Source: Rachycentron canadum (Eukaryota; Chordata; Actinopteri; Carangiformes; Rachycentridae). From it: a stretch of 64,000 nucleotides of DNA. This document shows, piece by piece, positions 24,562-37,760 of the stretch (its first letter is position 1; the number at the start of each line of letters is the position of its first letter). The DNA lies in assembly GCA_038496675.1 (NCBI GenBank), contig CM076650.1, forward strand, positions 23,722,265 to 23,786,264, given 5' to 3'. A model generated the notes under the pieces. It was not told the origin of the DNA, searched no databases, and saw only the letters and a list, made by a program, of their open reading frames with translations. The position numbers and the translations under genes are program-made.

Positions 24562-27500
24562 AGTTTTCTTTTAACAGCATTTCGCCCAAATAAATAAACA
24601 TTTTGAATGCGTTTTATCTTAATGTGACTCATGTGGATTTATGGGAATTCTGAAGGTTTTAATGTGGTTTCTTCTCATCTCTTGAGGAACTTTGAGGAAA
24701 CTGAAAAATCCAGAAAAGTTTTAATTGTAGTGGGGTGATGACATGCTGCGGTTAGGACTTTTAAGCATTTCTTAAGGACTTGAGTGTTTTCATAAGGGAC
24801 AGAAGCTTCAAACTCTTGGGAACACATAAGCAATACTGATAAATTAAAACAACACATTTTAGAAGCTCTACATGCAAAAATATGATGGAGAAGACAATAT
24901 GACAGCAGAGTGACATTACTGTGGAAAAGAAAGAAGCTGCGGATGATGTTTCAACATGGAGCTTTGGAGCTGAAATGTATTCCCATGAACACAAGCCCAA
25001 GCCAACAGAGCTGAGTGAATACAGAACCTTTCACAATGTATGTTCAAATATCGAGTGCTTAGCCACCAGTACACACTTCTGCTTGGGCTGTCATGTTTTC
25101 AAAATGTCAAGTTCGAATAGCTTCAAACTAACTTGTACATAGTTTAGCGAGTGTCCACATCACTTTTAATTATTAGCTCAGCTTACTGAGGTCAACGGAG
25201 CAGCTGAGAGTGAATTTAAAGAGTGCCCCCTGCTTGACCACAAGGTAAACTACTCCAAACTACTCTCTGCTCTTTATAAACAGTACATTCTGAATTCAAA
25301 CAACTCATTACAGCTCAAATATTTCATTTAGTTTGACAACAGTTTGAATTTTGCACCAACAAATGTACCAGTGTGACATCAAGGCCAGTGAAGAGGACTA
25401 CCAGTAAACATGGACGTAGCAAATCAAGTTGTCAAATAGTCAAAAAATCAGTTGTTGAACCAAATGTTGATGAATGAAGTGTATTCAATAACCTTGTTTC
25501 CATTGTTGGGGGAAAAAAAAAATTAAAAATTTCAATTGCCTTGATAATTAAGGTGCAGTGTCAATGTATTGTGATTCTGTGAAATTGCAATTTTACTTCC
25601 AAATTATACCTCTTTATGTCCTTAGCCTTGTCTATTTTGATATATTTTGATATAAAATGAGACATATTTTTATCACAGGCTTTGAATTAATACTTGTTTA
25701 TTCGGGTCATGTGGTTGTCCTTGTATCCTACTGTTGAATACATTAGGCATTGTACAGTTTTGGCATTGTAACAAAGGAAGTGTATAGCACATCCTTCATT
25801 TTAAGTAAAGAGGATGGAAATGTAAAAAAAACACTGCAGATGAACTCCTGAATTGTTGAATAGGCTCTGACTCATTGGTCTTTTTTGACTGAATGAAACT
25901 CAGCAGTGAAAGGCTCTGATTCAGTGTTTGTTCTTTTTGTAATACTGTCATGCTTGGCCTTGATTCCCTACAGGAGCAGATCTAAGCCTCTTCATGACAA
26001 TGCTTTTTCATGGACATTATGCTGATTATGTACAGAATGAAATACTTTCACACTATAACACCTACTGTAGCTATGTAAAGAAACAGACCCCTGCTGTAGA
26101 CACAGAGTCTGTGAACTGTATTACAGCCGGTCCAAACATAAGAGTGTCTGGGAAATCCTCCAAAAACCATAAAGCCCAGCCATGCAGAGTTTGACGGGGT
26201 TTCTTTCTTCCTCCCTGTCCCTCAGCATCATTAAAAGGAAGGGAGAGTCTTTTCAGGATTAGAGGGGTTTGGAAACTGCCACAGGCTGTGGACAATTGAT
26301 CATTACACATCTCCGCACTCCACTTCTCCACTCTACCCTCTCTTCTCTCCATTACTTGCTGTGCTTTTCTTTTAGTCCGTGTCCACAATAAAACTCATCT
26401 CTCTCTTTCATCCTGCTCTCCATCCTCTCCTTACCCATTTCCCTCTTCTCCCTTTGTCTCCTCATCTCATGTTAGTTCACTTGCCCTTCTTTTTCCAATA
26501 CTGTACCATATTTCCTCCCCCTCTCTGCAGAACACAGCTTCAAATAAAACTTCTTGTGAAGATATACATATAGCTCCAGCATCTCAGAAAAAATAAAAAG
26601 GGTTTCTGATATTGTGAGACATTATTTGGTTTGATCACAAAACCCAATTAAAGAGCCAGCTAACTTTATCACATCAAGATAAAATGGAGATGGTGAGAAG
26701 TGTGATTAAGTTTGCTTCTGTCCCAAATTTAATGAAGCTCTGGATCATTTTGGATTTGACATCACAGGAGACAGAGATTGCACTTTTCATGTTTCATCCA
26801 TCCTATCAGTTTCTTCACTTCTCATCTGAGACTACCGCGACCTCAGCGGCAGGTGTCATGATGTCTGCGATCTTGATTGAATTACAAGCGCCTCGTTGAT
26901 TCAGAAGTCTGACTCAACTTTTCCAAACACAAAATGGGAGAAAGATGAACACACTCGAATTCTGGACTGAAATTTTTAAGAGCACATTTTCAACAAGAAA
27001 CTGAGCCCTGCACTTTGTTCCAGTGCAAAGTCATTTATAGGACACATGCCACAGTGAAACCAGCTCAGATGTTTGTCAAAATGAAACATTTGCTCACATT
27101 TGCATTTGCTCACCCCCCCCCCAAAAAAAAAAAATTCACTACTAGATGTCAACTGGATTTTCTCTGGCTGAGACTTAAGATCCTGTAGGGTTTGTTGGTT
27201 CTGGATCTGTGTATCCCATCTCAGTTTTCTCTTTAAACCTGCTCCACAACGCAACTGAACATGGAAATGTGGGACTCTGCCCTAAAGTGCTACAGACTTG
27301 TGTCATCAGCATGAGTTTTAATGATTTCAACTCTGCTACTCTGAAAACCTGAGGTGCCTGTTATTTTGGCTGTTGGTTCAAAATGCTATGATACCCATGA
27401 GCTACAGTTGCTGTTGCCATGGCAAAGAGGCCCTTCACAGAAGAGAGGATAAAACATAGAGCTGCACTTACTGAATGAATATAAAAGTGACCAAGAATTT

Positions 27501-29115
27501 AACAGATTTAAGCTGCAGATGATAAAAATACAGACCATGTTCAGATGTAATCACACAAACCGCGACACCTGTCGATATGTTTATGGTTTGACTCATTAGG
27601 TTTTCATGTGATAATAATATTTGTCTATCGTCTATATTTTTGATAGACTTGACATCCTTGGCTTCACTTGCAGAACCAGACATGGCGTCTTGAAGTGTAA
27701 CCCAGGCATGAGTAAATTCACTGGATGTACCCGAGTAGGTGTAGTAGGTGTTTGTGCAACACTTCAGATATCATGTGTTGCTTCTGAACTCCAAAGCATT
27801 CAGATTTTAGGAGGGGTTGGCTTTTATTATGACACTTAATTTCATGCTTTTATGTTACTGCAGTAATTATTAGATAAGTGTGGCAATGATTAGAGCCGTT
27901 CCCATTAAATTGTAATTATTAAATTATTAATTAATTATTAAAGTTAAAAGATTATATGGACTTAATTACAAAAAGACTCCCAGTGGTAATCCTGCTTCCT
28001 CTAACAGAAACATTTCCATGGCCTTTATTTCCCTCTGCTGCAAAAGGTAACAGGCCTTTATTTCTATTTTCCTGTGTCTCCTGGTCATATTTTTTTGTAA
28101 AAAGCCTCTATTAGCCCACTTCAGTTTGCCCTGTTGAAGTTAGTTAGTACAAAAGGTGACAAAGCATCTTTGGATGAATGAATCAAATATTTATGATGAG
28201 TTATCCAGAACAAAGAACAAAAGGTATGATGATATTTTGGAATTGATTAAGTTGAAGTAGTTGGTAGAAATAAAGTGGCATACTCAATATGTGACAGGCA
28301 CCAGGAGTTATTTATTCCCAAGTCCTGTATTTGGGGTTACTCTGTTTGTGTTGACCCTCGCACATTACTGCACACTTGACTTTTAATTGCATCTTGGTGA
28401 TAGGGTAATCGATGGAGCAGCTTTTAGGAGAGAGATAAATTCACACACAGCTCCAACTGTGGTCAGATATGAGAAGGCCTCAAGTCAAACTGTCAGAATT
28501 CTCTTTGTCTGTTTGCTGTGCCTCTGTGAGAAATACAGCCCAGCTCATCCCAAACCACCTGACCGTGACTCGGGCAAGTCTTCTTTGTCAAAAAAAGCTT
28601 GACAGCGCAAGATGCCTCATGACTGTCACTCTAGGCGAGTTTTCAGCTCTCTCTCAGCAATATACAGAGCTCAAATACATTACAAACCCAGAGAAGTTGG
28701 ACCCAAATATATTTTAGGTATTCATTTCTTACTTGAAACTAAAACTACATGATTTTTTGAACCAGCATGTGCAACCATAAATGTAATACTAATGTAATGT
28801 GCTACCATCTCTAACTCCTCTTCCAGTGTGCCTCTAAGATGGGTCTTAGAACCACGTTTAGGGGGCACGTTTAGTCACATTTAGTATAAAATGTGTCTTG
28901 GGACATTTAGAATATTTTTTAAGACTGACAATATCCCTGCTGAGGTTGTACGAATTTATCAATACTCACATTTAACAACATGACCCTGCATCTTGTGGAT
29001 TTGAAATGTACAACTTGAAATATGGCAGCTGGTTGAGCGTGAAGCTGACTGACTCATACTCACTCCATCTGTTAGCGAGGTGACCAAAAGACCCCTGATA
29101 ATAGGCTCTGAGTTG

Positions 29116-29117
<2 letters not shown>

Positions 29118-29183
<66 letters not shown>

Positions 29184-29610
29184 NNNNNNNNNNNNNNNNN
29201 NNNNNNNNNNNNNNNNNNNNNNNNNNNNNNNNNNNNNNNNNNNNNNNNNNNNNNNNNNNNNNNNNNNNNNNNNNNNNNNNNNNNNNNNNNNNNNNNNNNN
29301 NNNNNNNNNNNNNNNNNNNNNNNNNNNNNNNNNNNNNNNNNNNNNNNNNNNNNNNNNNNNNNNNNNNNNNNNNNNNNNNNNNNNNNNNNNNNNNNNNNNN
29401 NNNNNNNNNNNNNNNNNNNNNNNNNNNNNNNNNNNNNNNNNNNNNNNNNNNNNNNNNNNNNNNNNNNNNNNNNNNNNNNNNNNNNNNNNNNNNNNNNNNN
29501 NNNNNNNNNNNNNNNNNNNNNNNNNNNNNNNNNNNNNNNNNNNNNNNNNNNNNNNNNNNNNNNNNNNNNNNNNNNNNNNNNNATATATATATATATATAT
29601 ATATATATAT
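29118..29610. repeat. (AT)n microsatellite with assembly gap
   Basis: Perfect AT repeat at 29118-29183, then 399 N (29184-29582), then AT repeat again at 29583-29610. The gap is bounded on both sides by the same dinucleotide, so the missing bases are probably more AT repeat or a sequence the assembler could not cross. The gap length may be nominal. Confidence 0.95.
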
Positions 29611-30230
29611 GGAATGGGTTGTGGAATTGTGTGCACAAATGAAAGGGAACAGAAAAAAAGAGTAGGTGCGCATGGGAAAAAGAGATACAGAGGAAGCCAT
29701 TCATCACAGCCAATCCACAAGCTCAGCCAGCTTAATGAAGACAGATAGTGGCTCCGGCTGTCAACACAAGAGAAGCTTATCTCTATATTAAGCAGTCCCA
29801 CCATTAGGAACACACCGGCCACATGTTAGGAGATTGATCTGGAACATTTAGCGACTGGGTGAACACCCTAATTAGGCTGAAGTTTGACACAAGGTCTTGT
29901 TTTCCTTTCCCTATTCTATCCCAGAGGTGGGATGACCTTGTCACTTCAGTCTGAGGAACAGAAATAGTCCCTCACCTTTCGTAGAAAGTTTAGGTTTCAA
30001 GAAAAAAAGTCAGCTCCTCTCACCTGCTGTAAATTGTCCTGAATAAAAGCAGCAGCTGCAAACCTACGGCAAATACAAATCCTCTCTGATGCTTCAGTGA
30101 CTGCTCACATCTGCACAAAACAAAAGGCCAGCAGCCTTACCACAGTGGAGAGATGTTAGAAAGATAATAGAAAGACTGTCCTGTAAGCTATGTTCCGTGA
30201 CCCTGAGTGTCCTTGGTCTCATATGACACT

Positions 30231-30460
30231 GTATTGATCCACTTGGAGAAATTCTATTGTGGCTTTTTGCCTAACCCTTTCAGAGGGAGGTCAGAGGTCA
30301 GAGGTCAGGGTCAGGTACACAGTAGTGTCTCATGAGCTGGCAGGGATTCATCGTCTCACTGTGGATAATGGATTTTGGCGAGACACTTTATTTCTCATCG
30401 GCTCAAGGAGATGCACTCTGGTGACCCTCTGTTCAGACCTCTCTTCAGGGGCAAGCTGAC
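30231..30460 (+). mobile_element. degenerate fish interspersed repeat with AGGTCA array
   Basis: Begins tattgatccacttggagaaa, a phrase frequent at one end of a common fish repeat. It continues through tandem AGGTCA words (30288-30307) to aggtacacagtagtgtctca. The similarity is to a remembered family and the copy is old. Confidence 0.4.
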
Positions 30461-32509
30461 TGTTCCCCGTTGGGTTAAGAGAAGATTTAAACAAAAGGTC
30501 ATGGTTATTCTTTAAAGACACTCTCAATACAGTATGTATACAGGGAGCTTAATGTCTTGATTCTAAGTCAGGTTTCCCAGTCACACCCGTGTTTAAAAAC
30601 ACTGACACACTGACAGAACCAATTCATTTCACTGGAATTTCCCATAATTGACAGGTTCACTTGAAGGAACAAATCACACTAAATCTCTGCACATCTTTCA
30701 CCTCATGTGAACTTATACATGAATTTTAAACAGTCTTCTGACCTTGTGGGTAATGGAAAGCTGAAGAGTCCAAAACAGATTTCATCACCTCTCTGACTGT
30801 ACATTAGAAAAGTTGCTTGGGGGGGGGCTTAGATATGATCACATGGCTGTTTTGTCTCTTTTCCATGGTAAATTCCCCTCATAACAGGAGCTGTGCATCT
30901 TGACATGCAGGCCCTATGGTAAACTCCCCTGCATAGATCTTCAGAGAAACATAATCTCATTTTTAGCTGGATTGCAAATTACTCAACTTGCTAAACTATC
31001 AGTTAGCTGGTAGCTACCTTAGAGGACTATTGTGAGGGTCTTCTGCAGTGTGCCAACTACATGTTAATCACTCAACAAACTAATCTGATCTAATCCGCGG
31101 GTCCTTCTTGCACCAGCTCACACAGATTAGCTTTGCTGCAATGCTTTTTTATTTGACCAGATTATTCTGGTTTTGACCATATTCGTTGTGTTGGCCTGGT
31201 CTTCATGTCCTTGCGTACACATTACCTAGGTCTCAGCCTCTGTGCTGGTGTGTCCTCGATGTCACCACTCAAGGATGGATTTACTCTGTCAGATCACCAG
31301 TAACTGAAGATGAAAGTACAGCACCATTTCAAACTGTCACAGATTTACTTGTGTCCACTTTTATTACAGCAGCTGAAATAATGTTTTTCTACTGCCTCAC
31401 TGCAACAGTGCACAAGTAAGATATCGATCTGCTTTGATCAGGTTCATCCAGCCCATGTAAGGTCTTTTATAGCCCATTAACCAGGATATAATGCTCTGAT
31501 ACTCAAGCAAAATCCTGAGGTTGTTCCTCTGTGGAGCTCATTCACGAACTCAAGAGTCAGTTGAGTATGATTTGTGGTGTAGATGTCAGAATGGAGGAAA
31601 CGTGCTGTTGATGCTGTCACTTGGTGTATTATTGGATACATGATACTCAGTCTACTTGAAAGCAGATCCCTTTTCAGTGTTTGCACTCCAACCTCCTATG
31701 TCTGTTATCCTTTTAGACAGGTTATGTTTGTGCTCTGCATCTGCAGATTCTTTAGAAATTCTCTAAAAATCACATTTTCTTTAAAATATGTTTGATCAAA
31801 AAAATTATACTTAAAGAATAGTAACACAATAACAGGAGATTGCTGTGTAATGAGCTTCATGTTATCTAATATCTTGGTCATCTCCTCTCCTATTGGTTGA
31901 ATGCATAACCTCATCTTGGCAGACTATCACTGTCTCCTTCAGGATGTTTGAAGCAGAGGACAGTGATTATTCTCTTCCAGTCCCTCCCCTTCAGCTTCCT
32001 CTTCACCTTGTATTTAGCCTTTTACAACTTTGTTTTCACATACATTTTTTCAGCCTCAACATTCCTGTCTGTCTGCTCAGTCCTGTGTGAGCAGCAACAC
32101 ACAAAATACCGTCAACATATATCAGTGGCAACCAAATAATCTTCTTAGGTGATAAAATATTAAACTGTGTTATGCAAGTCAATGTTCTATTTGATCTTAG
32201 TGGGAACAAGTGATGGGAGGCTTTTCTTGGATCAACAGCGATATTTGTCTTCAGAGTCGGTCTAACTTTCTTCTTTCTCTTCTTTTCAACCAAGAATGAA
32301 AAAAAAAGATGTTGCCATTTATGTTGCTGTGTTTTGTTTTACCAGATTTTTGGGGTTTGAGTGACAATTTGACTCACAACAACTCTTTTTACACAGTTAG
32401 CAGTTTTTTAAAAACTAACTAAAAAAAGGTGCTTGACTCCTTTCATACTGTCAGATGAGGACACAGACACACAATCTGCAGGGAGCATCGTCATCACGTA
32501 CAGTTACAG

Positions 32510-32593
<84 letters not shown>
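32510..32593 (+). repeat. (AC)n microsatellite
   Basis: About 42 perfect AC units, the longest uninterrupted CA array in the window. Confidence 0.98.
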
Positions 32594-32595
<2 letters not shown>

Positions 32596-34060
32596 ATCAG
32601 CTGAAGGAGTACCTTCATAGATAGTGAAGGTAGTGAGTGAGTGGTTTGTGCTTCTTGTTAGTGTCTATGTGTCAGACTCTTTGTTCTGTGATTGTGTGTT
32701 TCTTTACAGTAATTTCAGGGCTGTGGTGACTCTTGCATCTCCAAGCCCAGCGGACTCCTAGTAGAAGGTGTAGCCGTGGTGTTTCTGATTCACCCGCTCC
32801 GTGCAGGGGAGGTGACCCAGGAGTGATTGCAGATTGTACCCTTTCACCCTGAAGGCTAAATGTAAGGGTAAATTTTAGTGGGTTTTTTGTCCATTGTAAA
32901 ATGGGCTTAATGTATAGCTGTGGGAAGTGCCCTGGCCCTTGGTGTTTAAAGGTGGGGTGGGGAAAAATGGGGGTGGATCTTTGGGGAGGCACCTAGAATG
33001 CATCATATTCTGCTCAGAGACATCCCATAATATTATTTCGTTAAATGCAAGAATACCAGAAAATAGCGCCTTTAGTCTCTCTCTTCGGGAGCTTCATTGA
33101 AATATTCGTGCATTCCAGCTCAGTTAAAACCATCACACTGATGTTTTATCAGACTTTGTTTTAGCACATTAGTTCTCAGCTTTCTCACATTTGTGAGGTG
33201 GTACATTCATTCATGTGCACCAAAGACTGTGCCAGCCACAAAAAAGCACCAGTATCCTGCTTTAACGTTTCATTCTGCCAATGCAGTCTATTGACTTTGC
33301 ATAGACACTTTCACTTCCACTTTGTTTCACAGCTTTATAAGATCTAATTTACCCAACACTGTTATTCTTTTTGAGTTGGAGTGGTGAAGGAGGTTTTCCT
33401 GTTTGTTGTTTTGAGTTCAGAAATGTTGTCAGTCTCCAGAGAAACATCAAACGGATAAACATGATGTGTGGATTAAGTGATTTTCTTTTTTTTAATGCTG
33501 GGGCACTGCTGCTGCTATCATTGATTTTCTTTTCCCACTGGTAATTCAGACTCTGAGTAGCTTGATAATTTAACATAGCTCACAATTGTTCCAAACAGAT
33601 TTCTTGTAAGTGCAACGTAACAATGCTGCAAATATGGGAAAGCGAACAGTGTTGTCAGGGACTTCCTGTGAATGCTTTCAGACTCGCTCATCTTTTCCTT
33701 TTCCTGACATAATGCAGTGCTAATTCAATAAAGCCATCTTGAGCTTCTTTCTCAATGTCATTATGTTGAATGTAATAGGAATGGAGCCTCTTGTGCAACC
33801 ATTATTCCCTTCAATGCAGAAAGATGCTCTCTTACTCCTTGCTTAAACACAATAGCTTAATCTAAAAAGGCCATTAGATTTGATGATGTGAGAGCTATTT
33901 TTAATGACAAATGCCTTCCTGAGTTTTCCAGGAATGAGGCAGGAGGGCAGACCATACTCTGCAATGTTCATTTCCCAGTGCTGAAGGCCTGAGGGAAGAA
34001 AGAGGAGGAGGATGTGGTGGTGGGAAGAGGTGTTTAGTTGCTACGTTGAGGAACATGTAT

Positions 34061-34091
34061 ACACACACACGCACACACACACACACACACA
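34061..34091 (+). repeat. (AC)n microsatellite, one interruption
   Basis: AC repeat with a single G for A substitution at 34071. Confidence 0.95.
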
Positions 34092-34235
34092 AACTGGAAG
34101 AAGGTCATTTCCATGCATGCTCAATGGGTTTTAATGCCCTGAGGGCTGGAGTCACAAGTGCACACACAAACACACAGAGCTAGTTCATTAATCACAGCAA
34201 CGAGGGCTAACCTGACATCCACATGCTTATATCTG

Positions 34236-34239
<4 letters not shown>

Positions 34240-34300
<61 letters not shown>
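34240..34300 (+). repeat. (AC)n microsatellite
   Basis: About 30 perfect AC units. Confidence 0.98.
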
Positions 34301-34303
<3 letters not shown>

Positions 34304-34673
34304 TAAGATATTATTGTGGCCTTGTTGCAAGCTTTACCACACACACCTGATATTACACTTAGTGAGCACATGTAGGAAGGTTGTGTGTGTCCTGTAAAGG
34401 TGTGTGTTTTTCCTGTGTTAGGTTTCCTGTGAAGGAAACACACGTTCAAGTTGTTTTTGTTGCTTTGCTTGTGAAGAGAGAGGAGGAGGAGTTTTTACGG
34501 TTTAATATTTTCTAAGAAGTCGGAGGCAGAAAAAACACACTGCTTCCTCTGAGAGAGAATATACTGTATGTTGAGAATGAAAGAACTCATCCAGGTAGGT
34601 TTGCAACTTAAGTTGCATGAAGGTTCATTAACTGGCTTAATAAATAATAATAAGTTGAGTTTTTTCTCAAAAG

Positions 34674-34684
34674 ACACACACATG

Positions 34685-34737
<53 letters not shown>
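34674..34737 (+). repeat. (AC)n microsatellite, interrupted
   Basis: AC repeat with interruptions near both ends (catgcacg and acgc). Confidence 0.95.
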
Positions 34738-36892
34738 CATGACAGAAACTGAGGAGGAGTGGTCCAAAATGTAGAATCAGCATCTTGATCAGCTGCACCT
34801 GTCAGGTGGGTGGATCATATTGAAAAAGGAGAAATGCTCACTGATCACAGATAAACATATTTGTTCAGAAACCTTGAGTGGAAGAAGAATTTTGTTTTAG
34901 ATCCTTAGTCTCAACTCATTGTAAATGAGAACAAAAACAAAAGTTTTTTTTTTTGTTCATCTTTGGTCACTGTAGATGAAGTAGTACACGTTTACAAAAA
35001 CACCATGCGTTACCATTTTATTAGGTACAACTGACTAATGTCAGAAACAACAACCTTGTAATAAATAAATATTGATAAATGAATAAAAATAAACATTTTA
35101 TCAGTTACATAATATCAAACCAGTCTGTCATGATTAACAGCAGCCTTATAAATGATGATGGTGATGGTTCTTAATAAATTACATTAGTGAAATGAGTTAA
35201 GTGTTGGCAAAATATATCATTAAACCAAGACATTGTGAAATAAAACAATAACCTATTTACATTTTTCATCTTATTTTTATGAAATGTTATTTCATATTAT
35301 TAATTTTCTCAGTAACAGAGGTTATTGCAGGTCATTTATATTTTTATGCCTGCAGTTTTTATTTCAAAGTGTCTTCATTCCGAGCTCTGCTTAATTTCAA
35401 ATTTCAACATTTCCCATTTGATAACACGATTCATTCATCACAACATCTTTGTCTGTAGCTCCGGAAAAAACAGTTTTCCAAACCTATGTAGGGGATGGAC
35501 TATGGATTATTATTTATCCATAGTCATTCACATGTTATATATTATTAATTTGTCGTTTTGGTGCTTTATAGTAAATGGTCATAAAGTGAAATCAACACAT
35601 CTCTGAAACAGTAAAATGCAACATCAGGACCTTCATGGAGATTTCTTGCAGTTAGATTGAACAGCTGTGTCTTATGAACTGCTCGTGGTGATTTTCCCCA
35701 AACTCAACTGACGTGTGGTGTCCCATGTATTTCTGTGAGAACACATTGAAGTGTTGATCGCATACTGCCTGGTTTCTGCTTACAATAAATGTAGTTTAGT
35801 CCAGAAATCAAGTTTTTTTTTTTTTTTATATATATATATTTCAGTCCATTAAATAGGAACATAGAATTGTGTAAGTTCCTTCCATCTTTGAGTAATGAAT
35901 CCAGAAAACTGGCTTCATGCTTTTTCACTGTAATCAAGCCACCCATTTATTACAAGATGAGGATTTTTCATCATCAACTTGAATGCAGGCAAATAAACAC
36001 ACAAGAAAAGCAAATGACTGGCTCTTGTCCAGATCTTTTTCCTGAGGTTATGATGCTGGCTGAGACACTGACACTGAGTAGAAGCTTTAATGAGGAGACG
36101 GGGGAGCCACACAAGCAAAGACATACATGCATAATAAAAAATACAACTGATACACAGAAATGGGCTCAAACCTACACACATTTGGACACACACTTATTCA
36201 CAGAGGTAATGTGGCAGATCCAGCTCGGGTGTACATATAGATCCATTGACCCAGTTATAAATATGTCCTGTGAAACCACTCAGCACTCCTGCCGAGTTAT
36301 TATAAGAAGCTGATGTGGTCGATACAGACTTGGAAATGAGGAGAGAGAGATTTTCTGCTGTGTGTTGTTGCTGCCTTGCTTCTCTTGCAGTTTTGTCTGT
36401 GTATTGTATATAGGTGTATAAATGTGTGTTCGTGTGGGTCACTGACAAAACCCTTCCTCACTCCAGATGACCTCTGGGATTTAGGAAACGCTTCCGTTAC
36501 TAGAGCTCAGACTTGACACAGGATGTGTGTTGTGTTCCTCAATTCACACAAACATGTTTGTGGTGGATCCTGCTGTTGTGTTACCAGCTATTTCTGAAGT
36601 GAAGAGGATTGATTACATCCCATACAAGCAGCGTTCTGTCTGTGTGTTTGTGTGTCACTCTCCTCTTTACCCCACTGCTCTACATTCTAAAGTTAACCTT
36701 CAAATCCCAAAACCCCTTTCTTCCTCTCGCCTCTCACTTTCACTGGGGCTGTAAGATTTTTTTAAGTAAGGATTATTTTATTTAACAATTAATTTGCTGA
36801 TAATTTTTTTTTTTTGTATGACAAACATTTCTCAGAGCCCAAGGTAACCACACATATTTTTTGACCTCCATTAGTCTAAACCTAAAAGAATT

Positions 36893-37024
36893 TCATCCAT
36901 TATCGATACCACTTATTGGTGCCCAGGTGTGTGGGAGGCCGGAGCCAAACCAAGGTGACATTGGGTGAGGGCGCGGTTCACCCTCGACAGGTCTATTATA
37001 GATAGGGCGACAAAATAGAGACAA
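36893..37024 (-). mobile_element. 3' part of a SINE-like fish repeat
   Basis: Reverse complement of the end of a very common fish repeat: tcatccattatcgatacc, then ggccggagcc, gacattgggtgagggcg, ttcaccctcgacaggtc and agagacaaacag, in the order expected for the minus orientation. Related + strand copies are at 48306-48478 and 56133-56398. It stops exactly where a Tc1-like terminal sequence begins. Confidence 0.7.
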
Positions 37025-37028
37025 ACAG

Positions 37029-37760
37029 TACTGTGTAAAAGTCTGAGGCCACCCTTAGATTTGTTGTTTTATCAATGCTATAATGACCTTATATAATATA
37101 ATATATATATAATATAATTAAAACAGCTTCTATATTCTCACTGGAAGCTGCAAATATGTATAAGACCAACTTTCAATCACAGCGTTCCATTCAAAACGCC
37201 AAAGATCACAGAATCTGACAGACATAAAATCCTAATTATAATAATCAGGAGAGGTCAAGGACAAAAAAAAGGACTGGAAGGCCAAGAAAACTTTTAAAAT
37301 GATCAGAGTTTCTTCTTTGAGAGAAGAAGTAGAAGTCCAGCAAAGACCTGGCTCAGCATCTTCAGCTTCATCAGGATGAAGCCAAGTTGACCTTCTACAG
37401 TCTGAAGAAGCTCGATCAGGAATGAGCTTTGTGGAAGGGCAGCAGCCAAGAAACCACTTTTTCAGAAGGGGAACAGGGTGAAAAAGCTAAGATATGCTAA
37501 ATCTCACAAAGACTGGAATGAAGATCAGTGGAAAAGGTTTAAAAAAATTGACAGCAGAACCAGAAGAATCATCTTTCATTTCATTAATTATTCTTCCTTT
37601 TCAAAATCTAGAGCCTACCTTACCCACAGTGCAGCTTGGACATGGACTGTTGGGCCAGTGTTTAATGCTTGGAGCATCTTTAGCAGAGATGAGGAGCAGC
37701 TACACAGGGCTGCTTTTAGGGCTCTGTCTTAAACCCAAAGTGAAGCACAGGTGACTTTGC
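37029..37760 (+). mobile_element. Tc1-like transposase relic
   Basis: Starts at a TA followed by ctgtgtaaaagtctgaggcc, typical of a Tc1-like terminal repeat in fish. Downstream is decayed transposase: RTGRPRK at 37270-37290 (the GRPR motif between the DNA-binding helices), and in another frame AKSHKDWNEDQWKR from about 37500 (the stretch before the first catalytic Asp). The catalytic motif expected next is lost (replaced by KKIDSRTRR). Stops and frame changes break it and no 3' terminal repeat was found, so it is 3'-truncated and inactive. Confidence 0.75.

Noticed and set aside
29072..29822. Long frames running through the N gap (Tyr-Ile repeats)
   Set aside because: Created by translating AT repeat and unknown bases.
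32433..32624. Thr-His, Cys-Val repeat frames over CA/GT arrays (also near 34200, 34700, 38240, 47400, 47600)
   Set aside because: Translation of microsatellites, not genes.
35867..36313. 148-codon open frame on the + strand
   Set aside because: Composition is that of ordinary intron; no family resemblance and no supporting signals.
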